Part shown: in pieces, positions 17,476 to 26,938 of the stretch
How positions within the stretch are numbered: the stretch's first letter is position 1
How the letters are laid out: each line of letters opens with the position of its first letter
From: Bacteroidota bacterium
GTDB taxonomy: Bacteria > Bacteroidota > Bacteroidia > Cytophagales > Cyclobacteriaceae
Assembly (NCBI GenBank): GCA_027592755.1
Contig: JAQCLE010000001.1
Coordinates: forward strand, 53,835-117,834
Length of the DNA stretch: 64,000 bases
Reading direction: 5' to 3'
Translations under genes and position numbers: made by a program
Notes under the pieces: generated by a model
What the model was told of the DNA's origin: nothing
The model's database searches: none
The model's input: the letters and a program-made list of their open reading frames with translations, nothing else

Positions 17476-17687
17476 AGGTGCTATTATTTGAGCCGATCTT
17501 TTCAACAACAGAAATACAAAAGGGGCTGGAACAATCATGCAACAGTGATCAATGCAACCTGATAGCCAAATAGAAAGCTTCTTTTAGAACACCCTAAGCA
17601 GAATCGACTGATAACATCGAAAGGACAACATCCGACACAGGCATAGGACTTCACAGCCAAGCGGAATGTCGGCAGACTGGAAACGAC

Positions 17688-18569
17688 CTAAGATTCGGAT
17701 GTACTGTAGGAACGATAGTATTCCGATGGTGTTTTATCGGTTATTTTTTTGAATTGCTTATTAAAATTGGAAAGATTGTTATAACCACTCTCAAAACCAA
17801 TTTCAGCTATATCCATTTCTCCATGCTCAACAATTAGCCTGCAAGCAAAACCAATTCGCACTTCATTTAAAAAAGTTGTAAAAGTCTTATTGGTTGTCTG
17901 TTTGAAATAACGGCTAAATGAGGTAGAATTCATATTTGCTAGTGATGCAATTTGGTCCAGGCTAATCTCGTCCTTAAAATTATTAAACACATATTCATAA
18001 ACAGTATCCAGTCTTGATCCCGAGAGGTTGGCATGGGAGTCAATAAATGAAAGACTGGATAACTTCTTTTTGTCTGGAGTATCTGTTATAAGCTTGAGGA
18101 TATTCAGAAACTTTACAATTTTGTCATATTCGTCGCTATTTATGTCTATTAAGAAAGATAGTGTTTTGATTATCTTGGATTTGACTTCCCCCAATATCTC
18201 CAAACCAACTCTTGCCTGAGTGAGCATATTTTGGATTTTTTTCATTTCTGGTAAATAAAAAAAATCTTTTCCCAAACATGATGGATGAAAATGGATTACC
18301 CAGGCTTCAGCGATGAGATTACTGCGTACAGAGCACTCTTCATTATTCAACCAAAGATGAGGTAATTTTGATCCGATAAGAACTAAATCTCCAGGTTCAA
18401 ATTTTGAAATGGAATCTCCGATAAATTTTGTCCCAGCACTTTTATGAATATAAACTAACTCATACTCCTCATGATAGTGCCAAATATTTAGGAACCGTGG
18501 TAAGATGTGTTGGCTTACTGAAAAACTTTTGTGGGCTGGACTCTTGCGAGAAAGTTCCTTCGGCTTCAT
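17688..18569 (-). CDS. AraC-family transcriptional regulator
   Basis: The frame is open to 18653, but the ATG at 18569 (MKPKELSRKSPAHKSFS) gives a normal 293-residue regulator. The longer form would add a Cys-rich, unlikely N-terminus. Residues about 30-120 form a cupin sensor (WHYHEEYELVYIHK, FEPGDLVLIGSKLPHLW). The C-terminal ~100 residues hold two helix-turn-helix motifs: SLDQIASLANMNSTSFSRYF and IAEIGFESGYNNLSNFNKQF. It is the only minus-strand gene of the glycan region and is divergent from SusC across 302 bases that carry two palindromes. It is therefore the obvious candidate regulator, sensing a sugar or oligosaccharide through the cupin domain. Confidence 0.9.
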   Translation of the reverse strand: MKPKELSRKSPAHKSFSVSQHILPRFLNIWHYHEEYELVYIHKSAGTKFIGDSISKFEPGDLVLIGSKLPHLWLNNEECSVRSNLIAEAWVIHFHPSCLGKDFFYLPEMKKIQNMLTQARVGLEILGEVKSKIIKTLSFLIDINSDEYDKIVKFLNILKLITDTPDKKKLSSLSFIDSHANLSGSRLDTVYEYVFNNFKDEISLDQIASLANMNSTSFSRYFKQTTNKTFTTFLNEVRIGFACRLIVEHGEMDIAEIGFESGYNNLSNFNKQFKKITDKTPSEYYRSYSTSES

Positions 18570-18871
18570 AAATAAATATAATTTTTTATTTGCATTAATG
18601 CAACGGAAAGAGCAGATTATTGCAATACAGGTATTAGAAAATTTTCTCTTCAACTTTTACTTCAAATAATAGATACACTCTTTAGTTGAAGATATGGGGT
18701 CAAATACTTGAATTAATCCAAGTTAAGTTGTGGTGATGATGAATTATTTGATTTTGGCAAAATTTTATTAGTGTTTGACAAATAATGAGTAGAAAACCTT
18801 GTGTTTTGAACATAATTTTACTAAAGATAAAAAAGAGTAAGATGTAAAATTCTAAAAAAACCAAGAAGCTT
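18570..18871. promoter_or_regulatory. Divergent AraC-SusC control region
   Basis: This 302-base AT-rich interval must hold the promoters of the regulator and of SusC. A perfect 14-bp palindrome TTGCATTAATGCAA (18590-18603) and a 10-bp palindrome TATTGCAATA (18618-18627) lie within 60 bases of the AraC start, suitable for autoregulation. No convincing -33/-7 pair of the Bacteroidota type could be fixed upstream of SusC. Confidence 0.55.
18590..18603. promoter_or_regulatory. Palindromic candidate operator TTGCATTAATGCAA
   Basis: A perfect 14-bp palindrome 21 bases upstream of the AraC start codon, followed 14 bases later by TATTGCAATA, which shares the TTGCAA core. Similar ATGCAA/TTGCAA clusters occur at 43594-43650 and 49103-49134. 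That AraC binds here is inference. Confidence 0.45.
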
Positions 18872-21800
18872 ATGAAAAACAATTACGCAAAACAAACTTG
18901 TTTCTGGCTGTTTTGTTTACTTGCTTCTTCATTTATAGAAGTAAGTGCTCAGCAGAGGAACATAACCGGTACTGTTGTTGATGCAGACAGCGGTGATCCA
19001 TTACCAGGTGTAAATGTTGTTGTTGAAGGTACGAGTACCGGAACAATAACAGACGTAAATGGTTCGTATAGTATGAATTCTCCCGATGATGCCACGCTGT
19101 CCTTTTCTTATATCGGATACCAAACAGTGACTTCGCAGGTTGGTTCCAGGTCTGTGATTGATATTCAATTAGTATCCGATATTAGTCAACTGGAGGAGAT
19201 TGTTGTTGTTGGTTACGGTACACAGGCAAAAAAGGATGTGACTGGATCAATTGCTTCGGTGGGTTCATCAAAAATAGAACAAAGACCAGTAACTAGTATA
19301 ACAGAGGCGATACAAGGTCTTGTGCCTGGTATTAATATTGCTCAACGTAATGCATCTCCTGGAGAATTGAGTGCAGTCACAATCAGGGCAGCGGGTTCAA
19401 TCTCTGCCGGATCTGATCCATTGTGGGTCATTGATGGTTTCCCGACAGATCAAAGAAATGCAGTTGCCATCAGTCCATTGGATATTGAATCCGTTGAAAT
19501 ACTGAAGGATGCATCAGCAACGGCCATTTATGGTTCTCGAGGCGCTAATGGTGTAATCATTATTACAACAAAATCAGGTCAGGAAGGTGCTTCAAGAATT
19601 TCTGTTAGTGTTACTACGGGTGTTAGTCAAGTACCTGAAAGTGAAAGGATGACACTCCTAAATTCAGAGGAATATGTCCGGTATTATACAGAACAAAATG
19701 GCGGGACAGCACCAGATTGGATTGCTAATAATTGGGATGGCCAAACCGATACTGATTGGCAGGATGCTGTTATGAGGACAGGTGCTTTTCAAAATTATGC
19801 CATATCGGCATCAGGAGGTAGCAACAAAATATCATACTTATTGTCGACTAACTATATAGATCAGGAAGGTACTATAATTGGAGAGGGGCAGAAAAAATAT
19901 TCAGCACGACTAAAGGCAGACTATCGCCCTAATAGCAAGCTTACTTTTGGAGTAAATCTTGCTCCAAATATTACCCGAATTCAGAGGTCAAGTCCAAATC
20001 TTACGACGGATTTTAGTTCCATTCAGGCCCAGGCATATCTGTTACCTCCCATCCTTCCCATTCGTAGGGCTGACGGCACATATTCAAATGCCAGTGATCT
20101 AAGCGTGGGAGGTGGGACCGGTTTATTAAATATTGCTAATCCATTGGAGACCGCAGAGAACTATCAGATTAGAAGCAACTTATTCAGGTTCCTGGGTGGT
20201 GCGAATGTATCTTATGAAATTTTGGAGGGTTTAACACTTAAGTCAGTCATTTCTGCAAATTTTGCAACTAATGATGACGAAACTTTTTATGTTTCTCCGG
20301 GTCCTAGATTTCAACTGCCTGGTTCTAGTGAATTAAGAACAGGGCAGTCGCAAAGCATGGGCTGGTTGAATGAGAATACTATTTCATATAAGAGATCTGC
20401 GGGTGACCATTCTTTCGATGTCTTGGCAGGTCTGAGCTTTCAGAATAACAGGTTCGAGTCAACGGGTGCTTTTGTTCGGGGTTTACAAGTGGCAGGCCCA
20501 AGGGTAGTTTCAATTGGAGATAGTGGATCCTTACAAGGATTTAACAGTAATAGCGAGAATGCTATTGTATCCTATCTGGGAAGGGCCAACTATTCTTTTA
20601 GGGGTAAATATTTGCTGACTGCTACAGTCAGAAGAGATGGTAGCTCCAGGTTTGGAGTTAATGAACTTTTCCACACTTTTGGATCCGTGGCGGTTGGATG
20701 GCGTTTATCCGAAGAGGAATTTATCCAGAATCTAGGGTTTGTTGACAACGCAAAGATCAGGGCCTCAATCGGTACTACGGGAAGCAATGAAATTACGGAT
20801 TTCCCTTCCAGGGCTAACTACATTCCCGTTCGACAGTCTTTTGGAGGGTCACAAACTTTCGGCATTAACACTCAGAATCCCGGGAATGATAACCTTACCT
20901 GGGAAACTTCTGATCAGCTTGATATTGGCTTCGACCTTTCCATTTTTAATAACAAGTTCAGTATGACCTTCGACTATTTTAACAACAAGACATCCGGGTT
21001 GATATTATCAAGAAACCTGGTGCCATCAACAGGCTTCGGAGGTTTTCTTACTAATATCGGTAGTATGAGAAATAAGGGGATAGAACTTTCATTGAACGCC
21101 AAGGTGGTTGATCAGGATGATTTTGAGGTCAACATTGGTGGTAACATTACGACCAACGATCAAGAAATTTTAGATCTGGGTGGGGAAGATGAAATCTTCA
21201 ATTTCTTTGGTGCTTTAAGGAGAGTTGTTGGTGGTGAGTTGCAGCAAATCAGGGGCCCCAAGTCAATAGGAGTCGCGAGGGTAGGAGAAAGTTATCCTGC
21301 ACAGCCAAATATTAAGCCGGGCCAATTGGTCTATGATGACTTCGATGGAAATGGATCCATTGGGAATTTCTTAAGTACGGATGCTCAACTATTGGGTGAT
21401 ACGAATATAGATTTGATTTACGGTTTAAATGGTGCTGTGAGGTATAAAAACTTTACCCTGAGCACACTGCTGCAAGGGCAGTCAGGCGCTCATGTGTATG
21501 ATTTCTGGCAGATTCAGATTCAAACACCTTTCCGTTACTTAAACCTGGCAAAGGAGTTTTGGTATGACGGAAGGTATGTATCAGAAAGCGAACCAGGGAA
21601 TGGTAAAACGCCAGGTGCTGTTGGTGGTCTTAATGATGGGATATATGTCGTATCTTCCTTTGGGGATCAGAAAACTGACTATGTGAGGATAAGGAATGTA
21701 ACGTTGAATTATGACATTCCAGCGACCTTCGCTACCAAGTATGGCATTGAAAATGCCCGTGTGTACTTAGCGGTAGAAAATCTGCATACATTCTCGGATT

Positions 21801-21967
21801 TTGTCGGTGGTAACCCTGAGACACGAAGATTATCTGGTGGTGGTCCGGCATTAATCGGTGGTTCACAAATTGCAGGTGTTGGTGATAATCGTGAACTTGG
21901 ATTAACCTCGCCTGGTTCATTGCCATTGCCTAGGATTTGGACCCTCGGAATTAACTTATCATTTTAA
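18872..21967 (+). CDS. SusC/RagA-type TonB-dependent outer-membrane glycan transporter
   Basis: A 1,031-residue protein with a signal peptide ending near VSAQQ. A carboxypeptidase-D-like domain follows (residues about 29-112; ITGTVVDADSGDPLPGVNV). The plug contains LEEIVVVGYGTQAKKDVTGS and the SusC-typical DPLWVIDGFP, ILKDASATAIYGSRGANGVI. A C-terminal 22-strand barrel ends in LPRIWTLGINLSF. It imports oligosaccharides with its SusD partner, which begins 12 bases downstream. Length and ending are normal. No N-terminal STN domain is present, so anti-sigma signalling through this receptor is unlikely. Confidence 0.95.
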   Translation: MKNNYAKQTCFWLFCLLASSFIEVSAQQRNITGTVVDADSGDPLPGVNVVVEGTSTGTITDVNGSYSMNSPDDATLSFSYIGYQTVTSQVGSRSVIDIQLVSDISQLEEIVVVGYGTQAKKDVTGSIASVGSSKIEQRPVTSITEAIQGLVPGINIAQRNASPGELSAVTIRAAGSISAGSDPLWVIDGFPTDQRNAVAISPLDIESVEILKDASATAIYGSRGANGVIIITTKSGQEGASRISVSVTTGVSQVPESERMTLLNSEEYVRYYTEQNGGTAPDWIANNWDGQTDTDWQDAVMRTGAFQNYAISASGGSNKISYLLSTNYIDQEGTIIGEGQKKYSARLKADYRPNSKLTFGVNLAPNITRIQRSSPNLTTDFSSIQAQAYLLPPILPIRRADGTYSNASDLSVGGGTGLLNIANPLETAENYQIRSNLFRFLGGANVSYEILEGLTLKSVISANFATNDDETFYVSPGPRFQLPGSSELRTGQSQSMGWLNENTISYKRSAGDHSFDVLAGLSFQNNRFESTGAFVRGLQVAGPRVVSIGDSGSLQGFNSNSENAIVSYLGRANYSFRGKYLLTATVRRDGSSRFGVNELFHTFGSVAVGWRLSEEEFIQNLGFVDNAKIRASIGTTGSNEITDFPSRANYIPVRQSFGGSQTFGINTQNPGNDNLTWETSDQLDIGFDLSIFNNKFSMTFDYFNNKTSGLILSRNLVPSTGFGGFLTNIGSMRNKGIELSLNAKVVDQDDFEVNIGGNITTNDQEILDLGGEDEIFNFFGALRRVVGGELQQIRGPKSIGVARVGESYPAQPNIKPGQLVYDDFDGNGSIGNFLSTDAQLLGDTNIDLIYGLNGAVRYKNFTLSTLLQGQSGAHVYDFWQIQIQTPFRYLNLAKEFWYDGRYVSESEPGNGKTPGAVGGLNDGIYVVSSFGDQKTDYVRIRNVTLNYDIPATFATKYGIENARVYLAVENLHTFSDFVGGNPETRRLSGGGPALIGGSQIAGVGDNRELGLTSPGSLPLPRIWTLGINLSF

Positions 21968-21979
21968 AATTTGAAAAAT

Positions 21980-23485
21980 ATGAAAACTAAATCATATAAA
22001 TTAATAGAGAGCAGAACTATGAAAGGCTATACATTTTTATTGATGATGTTAGCGGTTTTTTCATGTGATGATTTTGCGGAGGTGGAACCTGAAGACAGGA
22101 TTGATGCCACTACATTCTTTGCTAATGATCTCGAGGTAGTTATAGGTGTTAATGGAGCTTATGCTGCTCAGAGAGGCATATTTGGCGATATGCAATCATT
22201 TAACCTTTTAGAGACGAGATCAGACAATACAGTTCAGAATACGAATGAGCAAGCAGAGCGGTTTGAAACTGATACTTTTGAAGAAGGTATAGGCAATTTG
22301 CCAAATTTGGTTGTCTGGGGCAGAATGTATAACGTTATCAATCTGGCTAATTTGGTAATCACTCGTGGACCGGATGCACAAGGAGATGCGAATTTGATTA
22401 GTCGTGCCGTCGGAGAGGCAAAGTTTTTAAGAGCTTTTAGCTACTTTCATATGGTTGTTATGTGGGGAGGGGTACCCCTTAGGCTGGAACCTATTAAAGA
22501 CTTTGGAGATGAAAGTCAAACGATTGTTCCAAGATCCACGGCAACTCAGGTATACGATCAGATTGTATCTGATCTAAATGATGCCACAGCCACGCTTCCG
22601 GATTCTTATGCAGGAGGTTTAAACAAGGAGAAGGGGAGGGCTACCCGTTTAGCAGCACTAACCCTTCTTGGAAAGGTTCAGTTACAACGGGGAAATATAT
22701 CTGAAGCAGTAACTGCACTAAGACAGGTCGAAGGTAGATATAGTTTGTTGGCGGATTACTCAAACATTCATTCGTCGGGCAATAACAATAGCGCTGAATC
22801 TATTTTTGAAATTAATTTTCTTCCTGGTAATCAAACTGCATATGGTTTAAATAATGGTTTTCTACCATTATCGGAGGCTACCAGATTTGGTATCGTATTG
22901 GGTGGTGGTGCAGCTGGAGAACTGGGTGTACGCCCTTCACTTGATATGATAAACATATTTGAACCCGGTGATCTTAGGCTTGCTGCTAGTATTGGATTTT
23001 TGAACGATGACCCGAACGCTGAAGCTTATGTTAATAAATTTGTTGATTATACAGCAGGGGTGAATGGCCACAATATGAATATTGTTGCATTGAGATACGC
23101 CGATGTTTTACTCATGCTGGCGGAAGCTCTGGGTGAGGGGGCAGAGTCCTATGAATTGATTAATATGGTGAGAAGGAGGGGATTTGGTTTGGATTCTACC
23201 GTGCCAGATCCTGCTGTAGATGTAGATGGAACTACCACTGGTACCTTCATTGAAAAGGTGATGGATGAAAGGAGGCGTGAACTCGCTTTTGAACTGCATC
23301 GCTGGATTGATTTACTCCGGCTGCCGCAGGCGGACGTTCTTAACATCATGAACACTCATTTGAATAATGAACCGGAATATTCAGGAGATGTATTTAATTT
23401 GACAGCAAATAATCTGTTGTATCCGATTCCAACTTCCGAAGTTGAATCATCAGGAGGTGTAGTTGCCCAAAACCCTGGATTTTAG
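21980..23485 (+). CDS. SusD/RagB-type glycan-binding outer-membrane lipoprotein
   Basis: About 501 residues. I give the ATG at 21980; the ATG at 22019 is an equally good start because it leaves a short lipoprotein signal (MKGYTFLLMMLAVFSC). The lipobox Cys is followed by DDFAEVEPEDRIDATTFF, the usual SusD N-terminus. GEAKFLRAFSYFHMVVMWGGVPL and the C-terminal ALRYADVLLMLAEAL, MDERRRELAFELHRWIDLLR, NLLYPIP are SusD hallmarks. It caps the SusC barrel and binds the glycan at the cell surface. A strong terminator follows, so SusCD form their own transcript. Confidence 0.95.
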   Translation: MKTKSYKLIESRTMKGYTFLLMMLAVFSCDDFAEVEPEDRIDATTFFANDLEVVIGVNGAYAAQRGIFGDMQSFNLLETRSDNTVQNTNEQAERFETDTFEEGIGNLPNLVVWGRMYNVINLANLVITRGPDAQGDANLISRAVGEAKFLRAFSYFHMVVMWGGVPLRLEPIKDFGDESQTIVPRSTATQVYDQIVSDLNDATATLPDSYAGGLNKEKGRATRLAALTLLGKVQLQRGNISEAVTALRQVEGRYSLLADYSNIHSSGNNNSAESIFEINFLPGNQTAYGLNNGFLPLSEATRFGIVLGGGAAGELGVRPSLDMINIFEPGDLRLAASIGFLNDDPNAEAYVNKFVDYTAGVNGHNMNIVALRYADVLLMLAEALGEGAESYELINMVRRRGFGLDSTVPDPAVDVDGTTTGTFIEKVMDERRRELAFELHRWIDLLRLPQADVLNIMNTHLNNEPEYSGDVFNLTANNLLYPIPTSEVESSGGVVAQNPGF

Positions 23486-23496
23486 GTTGATATTCC

Positions 23497-23530
23497 AAAA
23501 GCCTGCTGGAACTTTCCAGCAGGCTTTTTT
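23497..23530 (+). terminator. Rho-independent terminator after SusD
   Basis: GCCTGCTGG (23501-23509) pairs perfectly with CCAGCAGGC (23516-23524) across a 6-base loop. It is preceded by AAAA and followed by six T, so it could also act for the reverse strand. It separates SusCD from the large FG-GAP gene. Confidence 0.9.
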
Positions 23531-23569
23531 ATACAAAGGGGGCAAATATTTGGGTAGCTTGGTGATAAG

Positions 23570-26500
23570 ATGAAACATTCTCCCCTTAATTTTAGCCCGA
23601 TCCAAAGCTTAATAATAATTGCAATACTGCTTTTTAACATTTCTTGTGAAAAAGCAAGCGAGCAAGTGCCAATAGACTTATCTCCTCAATTATTTGAAAA
23701 ACTCCCTCCACATGAGACAGGAATAGATTTTGCAAATATCCTTCAGGAAGAGATTGCTTCCGGTCACAACCGATTTCAATTTGACTATTTCTATAATGGT
23801 GCCGGTGTTGGTGTGGCTGATTTGAACAATGATGGCCTGCAGGATCTCGTTTTCACGGGTAATCAGGTTGATAATAAAATTTACCTCAACAAAGGAAATC
23901 TTCGTTTCGAAGACCTAATAAACAACGCTGGAATAAATAAAAATAAAGGTTGGTCAACAGGAGTGACTTTTGCTGATGTGAATCAAGATGGCTTACTGGA
24001 TATATATATTAGTCAGGGCGGGCCTCTGGGGTTTGATAGAAGCAATTTACTATTTATCAACCAGGGCAACATGAAATTTTCAGAGGAGGCATCTTCCTAT
24101 GGGCTCGCAGATCAGGGGATCACAACACAGTCGGTTTTCTTTGACTATGATAGGGATGGCGATCTTGATTGCCTGGTGATGAATGAAAATCCTTTGTATG
24201 GTTATCCCCCGGGGGAATTCCACTATGTCCTGAAAAATGAACCTAATATTCTTGAAGCCACTAGTTCACACCTTTACAGGCAGGAAGAAGGTCACTTTGT
24301 TGACATTACGAAAGAAGCAGGTCTTTTAAGTGCAACTTTTGGATTGGGGTTAGTTGCCAGTGATATTAACCAGGATGGTTGGATAGATATTTATATCGCT
24401 AACGATTATTTCATACCGGATGCACTCTATATCAATCAAAAAGACGGCACATTTAAAAATGAAATCAAAACGAGAACCGGTCACGTTTCTTTCAGTGGAA
24501 TGGGGGCCGATATCGCAGATATTAACAATGACGGGCACGAGGATATTTTTGTTCTGGACATGGCGTCAAAGGATCATTACAGAGCGAAAACGCTTATGGC
24601 ATCCATGGATGTAAAGTTGTTTGACTATCTAACTAACAAGCCAGGTTATCAAGAACAGTATATGTTCAACACCCTCCAGTTGAACAATGGAGATGACACA
24701 TTTCAAGATATATCCCATGTAGCAGGATTGGCAAAAACTGATTGGAGTTGGGCAGGCTTATTGGTTGATCTGAATAATGATTCTAACAAAGATGTATTAG
24801 TTACAAATGGCACTCAGTTTTCCATAAATAATGACTATTTAAAAAAGATCAGAGATCTGGAAAAAAATTACCCAAACGAGATTCCAGATCATGAGTTAGA
24901 GAAGTTATTAAGAGAAATACCTTCTGAAAAACTGACGAACGTGCTTTATAGAAATGAAGGACATCTGAAATTTATTGATGTAACAAAAGAATGGGGTTTG
25001 GATGAGCCCACTTTTTCAAATGGGGCGATTACCGCTGATTTGGATAAAGATGGAGATCTGGATATTGTAATAAACAACAATAATGATAAGGCCAGCATCT
25101 ATCGAAACCTTACTGTTGAAAAGAAAGCAGGTAGTTATTTAAGGGTACTGGGTAAGGGGTTATTGTCGGAATCGTTTCCTAAGATAACGATTCATTATGA
25201 TGGCCAGATACAAGTTGTTGAGATTAAACGGGTAAGAGGATACTTGTCGGCAATAGAGGATTGGGCTCATTTTGGCCTTGGCAAGGTTGAGATAGTGGAC
25301 ACGGTACAAGTAAGGTGGCCATCCGGTAAGTATGAAGAGCGGTATAATGTTGAGGCTAATAATACAATTACGTTTAACGAAGAAGATGCCAAGGCTGATA
25401 TAGTGACAAGGAAATCATCAAAAGGATATTTCGAGGAGCTTAAGGATGCCCAATTGAGACTTTCATATGCACATAAAGAGAGTGTCTATGATGACTTTGT
25501 AACTGAAACACTCCTTCCTTGCAAACAATCCACAATGGGACCATTCTTATCAAAGGGTGACATTAATGGAGATGGTGCTGATGATGTATTTATTGGAGGG
25601 GCCAAAGGAGAACCAGGTGTTATTTACATTCAGAACAAAGGCAGATTCTATCAGCTGAATGATGCTGTGCTAAATGCCGACAGGCAGTCGGAAGACATGG
25701 GGTCATTGATCTTTGATTTTGATCAGGATGGCGACAATGACTTACTCGTTTTAAGTGGGGGCAATGAGCATAAAGAGGGATCAAAACAATATGCCAACCG
25801 CTTATATCTTAACGATGGGCAGGGCCATTTCACAAAGTCAGGTGATAACCTATTAGACACCCAAAGACTGAGTAGTAAATCGGTAGCTTCAATTGATTAC
25901 GATCGTGATGGAGACAATGATTTGATTATTGGGAATCGAATGGTCCCTGGTAAATACCCTTTGTCGAGCCCCTCATTTATTTATGAAAACGAAAAGGGTG
26001 TATTGAAGGATGTTACCGATAGTGTTGCTCCTGATTTATTGTCATTCGGCGCTGTCAATCAAGTTATCTCGACCGATTTTAACAATGACCAATGGACTGA
26101 CTTTATCGTAGTTGGGGAGTGGACAGGTATTGGATTTTTCCGGAATGTGAATGGAGCCTTTGTGCAAGTTACAGATGCATATGGACTTGGTAATTTAAAA
26201 GGATGGTGGTTCAGCGTAACAGAAACAGATGCAAATAATGATGGTTTTAAAGATTACATCATTGGTAATATTGGTTTAAATAGTAAGTATAAGGCTTCCA
26301 ATGACGAACCACTACGAATTTATTCCGGGGATTTTGATGTAAATGGTACTTATGATATGATGCTGAGTTATCAATACAAAGATAATTACGTGCCCTTGCG
26401 TGGACTTGAGTGCTCTTCGGGTCAAATACCCATTCTTACAAAGAAATTTCCAACCTATAGCAGTTTTGCCAATGCGACAATAGTTGATTTATTCGGTGCC

Positions 26501-26917
26501 AAAAACGTAGAAAATGCCTATCTAAGGGAAGTAACAGAGTTTAGATCAATTTTACTTCTCAATAATAAAGGGCAGTCTTTCGACATTAAGCCCTTGCCAA
26601 TTGAGGCTCAGTTATTTCCCTTGCTTTCATGTGTTCCTTATGACATAAATGGAGATGGTTTCGAGGATTTAATTCTGGCAGGAGGAATATACAATACTGA
26701 GGTGGAGACTCCAAGATTAGACGCTGGCACCGGTTTGATATTATTGTCCGACGGAGAGGGGATTTATACCAACGTTAAATCCGTTGAGTCGGGTCTTGAT
26801 TTGAAAGGTAATGTTAAATCACTGGCGTTAATTAGGCTTAAGGAGACAGGGACGATGCTATTGATGGCTGGGGTTAATAATGATAACTTAAGATTATTCG
26901 AAACAGGGGTAAACTAA
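23570..26917 (+). CDS. Large FG-GAP/VCBS-repeat lipoprotein with an ASPIC/UnbV domain
   Basis: A lipoprotein of 1,115 residues (signal ending LLFNISC, Cys26). The first half has at least seven calcium-binding-like blades of the DxNxDGxxD type (ADLNNDGLQDLVF, ADVNQDGLLDIYI, FDYDRDGDLDCLV and others) forming an FG-GAP beta-propeller. An ASPIC/UnbV segment (KRVRGYLSAIEDWAHFGLG, then VRWPSGKYEE) follows at about residues 545-590. A second propeller (GDINGDGADDVFI, FDFDQDGDNDLLV, IDYDRDGDNDLII) fills the C-terminal half. Proteins of this architecture often accompany SusCD loci in Bacteroidota and are thought to bind glycans or other surface ligands; no enzyme activity is established. The first of the metabolic set after the SusD terminator, it lies 21 bases before the next gene. 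Confidence 0.88.
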   Translation: MKHSPLNFSPIQSLIIIAILLFNISCEKASEQVPIDLSPQLFEKLPPHETGIDFANILQEEIASGHNRFQFDYFYNGAGVGVADLNNDGLQDLVFTGNQVDNKIYLNKGNLRFEDLINNAGINKNKGWSTGVTFADVNQDGLLDIYISQGGPLGFDRSNLLFINQGNMKFSEEASSYGLADQGITTQSVFFDYDRDGDLDCLVMNENPLYGYPPGEFHYVLKNEPNILEATSSHLYRQEEGHFVDITKEAGLLSATFGLGLVASDINQDGWIDIYIANDYFIPDALYINQKDGTFKNEIKTRTGHVSFSGMGADIADINNDGHEDIFVLDMASKDHYRAKTLMASMDVKLFDYLTNKPGYQEQYMFNTLQLNNGDDTFQDISHVAGLAKTDWSWAGLLVDLNNDSNKDVLVTNGTQFSINNDYLKKIRDLEKNYPNEIPDHELEKLLREIPSEKLTNVLYRNEGHLKFIDVTKEWGLDEPTFSNGAITADLDKDGDLDIVINNNNDKASIYRNLTVEKKAGSYLRVLGKGLLSESFPKITIHYDGQIQVVEIKRVRGYLSAIEDWAHFGLGKVEIVDTVQVRWPSGKYEERYNVEANNTITFNEEDAKADIVTRKSSKGYFEELKDAQLRLSYAHKESVYDDFVTETLLPCKQSTMGPFLSKGDINGDGADDVFIGGAKGEPGVIYIQNKGRFYQLNDAVLNADRQSEDMGSLIFDFDQDGDNDLLVLSGGNEHKEGSKQYANRLYLNDGQGHFTKSGDNLLDTQRLSSKSVASIDYDRDGDNDLIIGNRMVPGKYPLSSPSFIYENEKGVLKDVTDSVAPDLLSFGAVNQVISTDFNNDQWTDFIVVGEWTGIGFFRNVNGAFVQVTDAYGLGNLKGWWFSVTETDANNDGFKDYIIGNIGLNSKYKASNDEPLRIYSGDFDVNGTYDMMLSYQYKDNYVPLRGLECSSGQIPILTKKFPTYSSFANATIVDLFGAKNVENAYLREVTEFRSILLLNNKGQSFDIKPLPIEAQLFPLLSCVPYDINGDGFEDLILAGGIYNTEVETPRLDAGTGLILLSDGEGIYTNVKSVESGLDLKGNVKSLALIRLKETGTMLLMAGVNNDNLRLFETGVN

Positions 26918-26938
26918 TACAATATAAATCATCCTAAT

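Noticed and set aside
17476..17687. Possible gene or RNA between the lactate dehydrogenase and AraC genes
   Set aside because: No open frame with start, no clear hairpin; only two ATGCAAC words at about 17538 and 17551, too weak to call a site.
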